Under the pieces are notes generated by a model. That model saw only the letters and a program-made list of their open reading frames with translations, made no database searches and had not been told where the DNA came from. From NCBI GenBank assembly GCA_013336025.1, contig JAAXUM010000004.1:1-18013 (forward strand): a stretch of 18,013 bases of DNA. The letters are read 5' to 3'. The DNA is from Chlorobiaceae bacterium (GTDB lineage: Bacteria; Bacteroidota; Chlorobiia; Chlorobiales; Chlorobiaceae). Every line of letters begins with the position of its first letter. Positions within the stretch are counted from its first letter, which is position 1. A program made the translations under genes and the position numbers. This document shows, in pieces, positions 15,361 to 18,013 of the stretch.

Positions 15361-17247
15361 TTATGCCATTTCAGCAAGTTCCGTCCATCGAGAAATCTGT
15401 TTTTCCAGTTTCTCCTGTACCTGATTAAGTTCCGAACCAAGCTTTTGCACCAATTCAAAATCGCTGCCGGCTGCTGCAAGACGTGCTGCAAGTTCCGACT
15501 GATGACTTTCAGCTTCCCGAATCGTCCGTTCAAGCGCCTCCAGTTCGCGCTTCTCCTTACTGCTGAGCCTGCCCTGTTTTGCTGAGGTTTGCTCCGGCTG
15601 CACAGAAATTGCCGGCTCTTTTTTTAAAGGCTTTTTCTCACTCTTCGATACCTCGGAAGCTTTCAGATCAAGATAGACGGTATAGTTGCCAGGATAACGG
15701 CGAATAAGACCATTCTCTTCAAAAGCAAAAATATACTCTACCGTACGATCAAGAAAATATCGGTCATGGCTGACAACGATAAGACAGCCCGTATAGGTAT
15801 CGAGATAATCCTCAAGCACTCTGAGCGTAGGAATATCGAGATCATTGGTTGGTTCATCAAGAAGAAGCACATTTGGCGAATCAATAAGCTGTTTGAGCAG
15901 ATAGAGTCGCCTGCGCTCACCTCCCGAAAGGGTGCGAATGTAACTGTACTGGGTTGAAGGTGCAAAAAGAAAACGTTCAAGCATTTTCGACGCGGAAAAA
16001 ACCATACCATCCTTTGTCTTGATCTGCTCGGCATGCTCCTGAATATACTCGATAACCCGCTTGGAGTCATCAAGACCGCGACTCTGCTGATCGTAGTACC
16101 CGATTTTCACCGTCTTGCCAATATCGATGTGACCGCTGTCCGGTGATACGCGCCCGGTAATCATATCGAAAAGAGTGGTTTTTCCAGAACCGTTCGGTCC
16201 GATGATACCGATACGATCCCCTTTCTGCAGCTGGTACTCAAACGAGCGAAGGAGCAGTTTCTCGTCATAGGATTTTGAAACTTCGTGAAACTCAATGATT
16301 TTGTCGCCCAGCCGCCCTGCCCCGAACCCGATCTCAAGCTCTTTCGTCTTTTCCTTTTTCGGAGCATAAACAAGACTCTCTGCGCGTAGCATTCTCGCTT
16401 TCTGTTTTGTCGTCCGAGCCTTGCATCCACCCCTCATCCAGTCAAGCTCCTGCCGGACAAGAGCCTGGCGCTTGCGATCATCCCTGATCGCCTGCTCTTC
16501 CTGCTCAGCTTTCTGCTGCAAATAGCTCGAATAGCCACCGGTATAGGTTACTGCCGTCCGTCCATCAAGCTCGATCATGCGGGTTGCCACACGGTCAAGA
16601 AAATAGCGGTCATGCGTAATCAGCAGAACTGCACCCTGATAGCGCCTGATATACTGCTCAAGCCACTCCACACTGTCAGCATCGAGATGGTTGGTCGGTT
16701 CATCAAGAATAAGACCGTCACTCGGAACAACAAGCGCATGAGCCAAAGCAACCCGTTTGCGCTGACCACCGGAAAGAGTGCCCATAACTGCATCAAGATC
16801 GTACAAACCGAGTTTGCCAAGCACGGTCTTGGCATTCGACTCCAGCTCCCATGCACCCGTTACATCCAGTTCATGTGAAAGCTGACTCATCCGCTCGATA
16901 AGCGCATCATCATGATTTGTCTCCAGCTCCTTGCAAACCAGTTCATATTGATAGATAAGGTCCATGACCTTGTCACTCGACTTCAGAATTGCTTCCAGCA
17001 CGGTGTCCTCGGGATTATAGGGAGAATCCTGTGGCAGATAGGCAATCCTCTTCTGGTTTGCCACCATAAGTTTACCCTTGTCAGGCGTTTCAACCCCTGC
17101 AAGAATTTTCAGAAGCGTACTCTTCCCGCTCCCGTTTGCACCGATAAGACCGATCTTGTCGCGATCATCAATTCCAAACGAAACATCCTCAAACAAATGC
17201 TTCAGACCATACTTTTTCTGAAGTCCTTCAACCGTTAAAAGCACCAT
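15361..17247 (-). CDS. uup: ABC-F family ATPase, Uup-like
   Basis: This 628-residue soluble protein has two ABC ATPase domains and no membrane segments, which is the ABC-F architecture. Domain 1 has Walker A GANGSGKS (36-43), signature LSGGQ (158-162) and Walker B LILDEP with E183. Domain 2 has GPNGSGKT (350-357), LSGGE (440-444) and LLLDEP with E465. Between them is the charged interdomain linker (about 245-300), which in ABC-F proteins reaches the ribosomal P-site region. After a lysine/proline-rich spacer (535-560) comes a coiled coil (562-625, starting SSKEKRELEALE), matching the Uup C-terminal domain. Such proteins act on stalled or assembling ribosomes; E. coli Uup also affects transposon excision and binds DNA through its C-terminal domain. 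It is the first gene of a probable pair with the alkylation-repair gene. Confidence 0.9.
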   Translation of the reverse strand: MVLLTVEGLQKKYGLKHLFEDVSFGIDDRDKIGLIGANGSGKSTLLKILAGVETPDKGKLMVANQKRIAYLPQDSPYNPEDTVLEAILKSSDKVMDLIYQYELVCKELETNHDDALIERMSQLSHELDVTGAWELESNAKTVLGKLGLYDLDAVMGTLSGGQRKRVALAHALVVPSDGLILDEPTNHLDADSVEWLEQYIRRYQGAVLLITHDRYFLDRVATRMIELDGRTAVTYTGGYSSYLQQKAEQEEQAIRDDRKRQALVRQELDWMRGGCKARTTKQKARMLRAESLVYAPKKEKTKELEIGFGAGRLGDKIIEFHEVSKSYDEKLLLRSFEYQLQKGDRIGIIGPNGSGKTTLFDMITGRVSPDSGHIDIGKTVKIGYYDQQSRGLDDSKRVIEYIQEHAEQIKTKDGMVFSASKMLERFLFAPSTQYSYIRTLSGGERRRLYLLKQLIDSPNVLLLDEPTNDLDIPTLRVLEDYLDTYTGCLIVVSHDRYFLDRTVEYIFAFEENGLIRRYPGNYTVYLDLKASEVSKSEKKPLKKEPAISVQPEQTSAKQGRLSSKEKRELEALERTIREAESHQSELAARLAAAGSDFELVQKLGSELNQVQEKLEKQISRWTELAEMA

Positions 17248-17559
17248 ACCTGTTCACCGTTCCTTATATTGGACATCTCTGCTGACTTGTTATGCCATCT
17301 TGCCGACAAATTATCGAGCTGCCCTGTTATCATGCAAAAGCTTTAATATAGCCATTACATCGGGTTTTGCTGCTATGAGTTGAAAAGCAAAGCTCCAAAT
17401 AAATTCGCAGTTGCTCCCGGGAACTCCCGAACATCACGGGTCGTTGCTGTTCTTTTATTTTCTATTCCCGTTTTTTTTGATAAACTGCAACTGCAAACAC
17501 CCCCAAATAAAGATTTCCGGTAAACCAGGCAGGTGAAACCGGAAAGAAAAAAAAACAAT
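17248..17559. other. Divergent intergenic region with nested inverted repeats
   Basis: This 312-base gap separates the ABC-F gene (-) from the last gene (+) and has no gene that I can support. On the plus strand GCAGTTGC (17407-17414) is the exact reverse complement of GCAACTGC (17487-17494). Inside are a small CGGG-AACT-CCCG hairpin (about 17419-17430), ACGGG (17436-17440) against CCCGT (17467-17471), and a run of eight Ts at 17471-17478. It may be a structured leader or attenuator for the gene at 17560, or a small transcript with its own terminator. No clear promoter is seen on either strand, although TATAAG-like DNA stands just before the ABC-F start on the minus strand. Confidence 0.35.
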
Positions 17560-18013
17560 ATGAGTGAACTGCAAAAATCGCTGGCATGGACCAATATGCC
17601 GGCACCTGATGTACTGGGCAAGTTGCCATCAGATCAGCAAGAGGAGCTGATCTCCTGGGCAAAAAAAGTTGTCGCTCTTAAAACAGATGGATTTGAAGAG
17701 CTCTATCACGCCATCGGTATGATCGTTAAATACATACCGCATTTTGTCGTAGTCCCTCTCATGACAGAACATATAAAACCTCAGATTGCCGCAGGGGTCT
17801 GCAGGAAAATGAGCATCGAACAGGCAACGGTTTATGCGAACGAACTCCCTATCGACTACTTCAGTGAAGTTGCCCTTCACCTCGAAAGCGAACTGCTCGC
17901 CCGTGTTCTTGAAAAAATGAAACGCAATCCGGCAGAAACCTATATCCGTCGTCAGCTTCGTGATCGCCTGGCATCCATGCTCGCCATAGCAGCTCATCTT
18001 GACGACAGAATGC
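17560..18013 (+). CDS. Unrecognised helical protein, N-terminal part (runs off the window)
   Basis: An ATG at 17560, with GGAAAG about 13 bases upstream, opens a frame that stays open to the window end (151 complete codons). I do not recognise the family. It begins MSELQKSLAWTNMPAPDVLG and has no signal peptide. From about residue 28 on it looks wholly alpha-helical, with repeated amphipathic units (for example EELISWAKKVVALK, then SIEQATVYANELPIDYFSEV, then SELLARVLEKM). This pattern recalls the helical repeats of MgtE N-terminal or FliG-type domains, but that is only a pattern-level resemblance. It is divergent from the ABC-F gene. The frame's codon use is like that of its neighbours, unlike the minus-strand open frame over the same bases, so I take the plus strand as coding. 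Confidence 0.7.
   Translation, partial: MSELQKSLAWTNMPAPDVLGKLPSDQQEELISWAKKVVALKTDGFEELYHAIGMIVKYIPHFVVVPLMTEHIKPQIAAGVCRKMSIEQATVYANELPIDYFSEVALHLESELLARVLEKMKRNPAETYIRRQLRDRLASMLAIAAHLDDRM

Noticed and set aside
17629..17997. 122-residue open frame on the minus strand
   Set aside because: It is antisense to the frame starting at 17560, which has a ribosome binding site, an ATG and helical protein-like sequence open to the window edge.

Overview
The window is compact chromosomal DNA that looks like a green sulfur bacterium (Chlorobiota/Chlorobiaceae). This placement is an inference from the protein styles, the weak ribosome binding sites in front of most genes, and the gene order; no marker gene for photosynthesis lies in the window. 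Most of it is housekeeping. I found no phage, insertion sequence, CRISPR array or complete defence system.

Layout. Bases 1-374 carry a 13-bp inverted repeat, a possible C-terminal gene remnant and otherwise unassigned DNA. Bases 375-1675 (+) hold two genes that overlap by ATGA: a small Cdd1-type helix-hairpin-helix protein and a DUF1848 protein whose CX3CX2C radical-SAM-like cysteine motif sits at the C-terminal end. A convergent gene (1729-2757, -) encodes an exported endonuclease/exonuclease/phosphatase-family protein. Then come an unrecognised 131-residue protein (2866-3261), purC (3366-4076) with a strong terminator at 4149-4181, and a DedA-family membrane protein (4220-4864).

The main block, 5029-12180 (+), is seven closely spaced genes that read like one operon: the N-terminal half of a split transketolase, rsmD, coaD, a class I aminotransferase, a PlsC-type acyltransferase, a RicT/PSP1 protein and metG. 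Directly after metG, behind a putative terminator and promoter, is a tRNA with initiator hallmarks and its own strong terminator. So methionyl-tRNA synthetase sits beside the initiator tRNA that it charges.

Next is a secreted prolyl-oligopeptidase-family serine peptidase (12391-14592, +). Convergent to it is a two-gene unit on the minus strand: an ABC-F ATPase of the Uup type (17247-15361) followed 15 bases later by an AlkD-like DNA glycosylase (15345-14620). After a 312-base divergent gap with an unexplained nested inverted repeat, an unrecognised helical protein begins at 17560 and runs off the end.

The best leads for something less ordinary are the HhH/DUF1848 coupled pair, the C1/C72 mismatch in the initiator tRNA, the transketolase half without its partner, and the structured leader before the last gene. 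None of these is proof of a new system.
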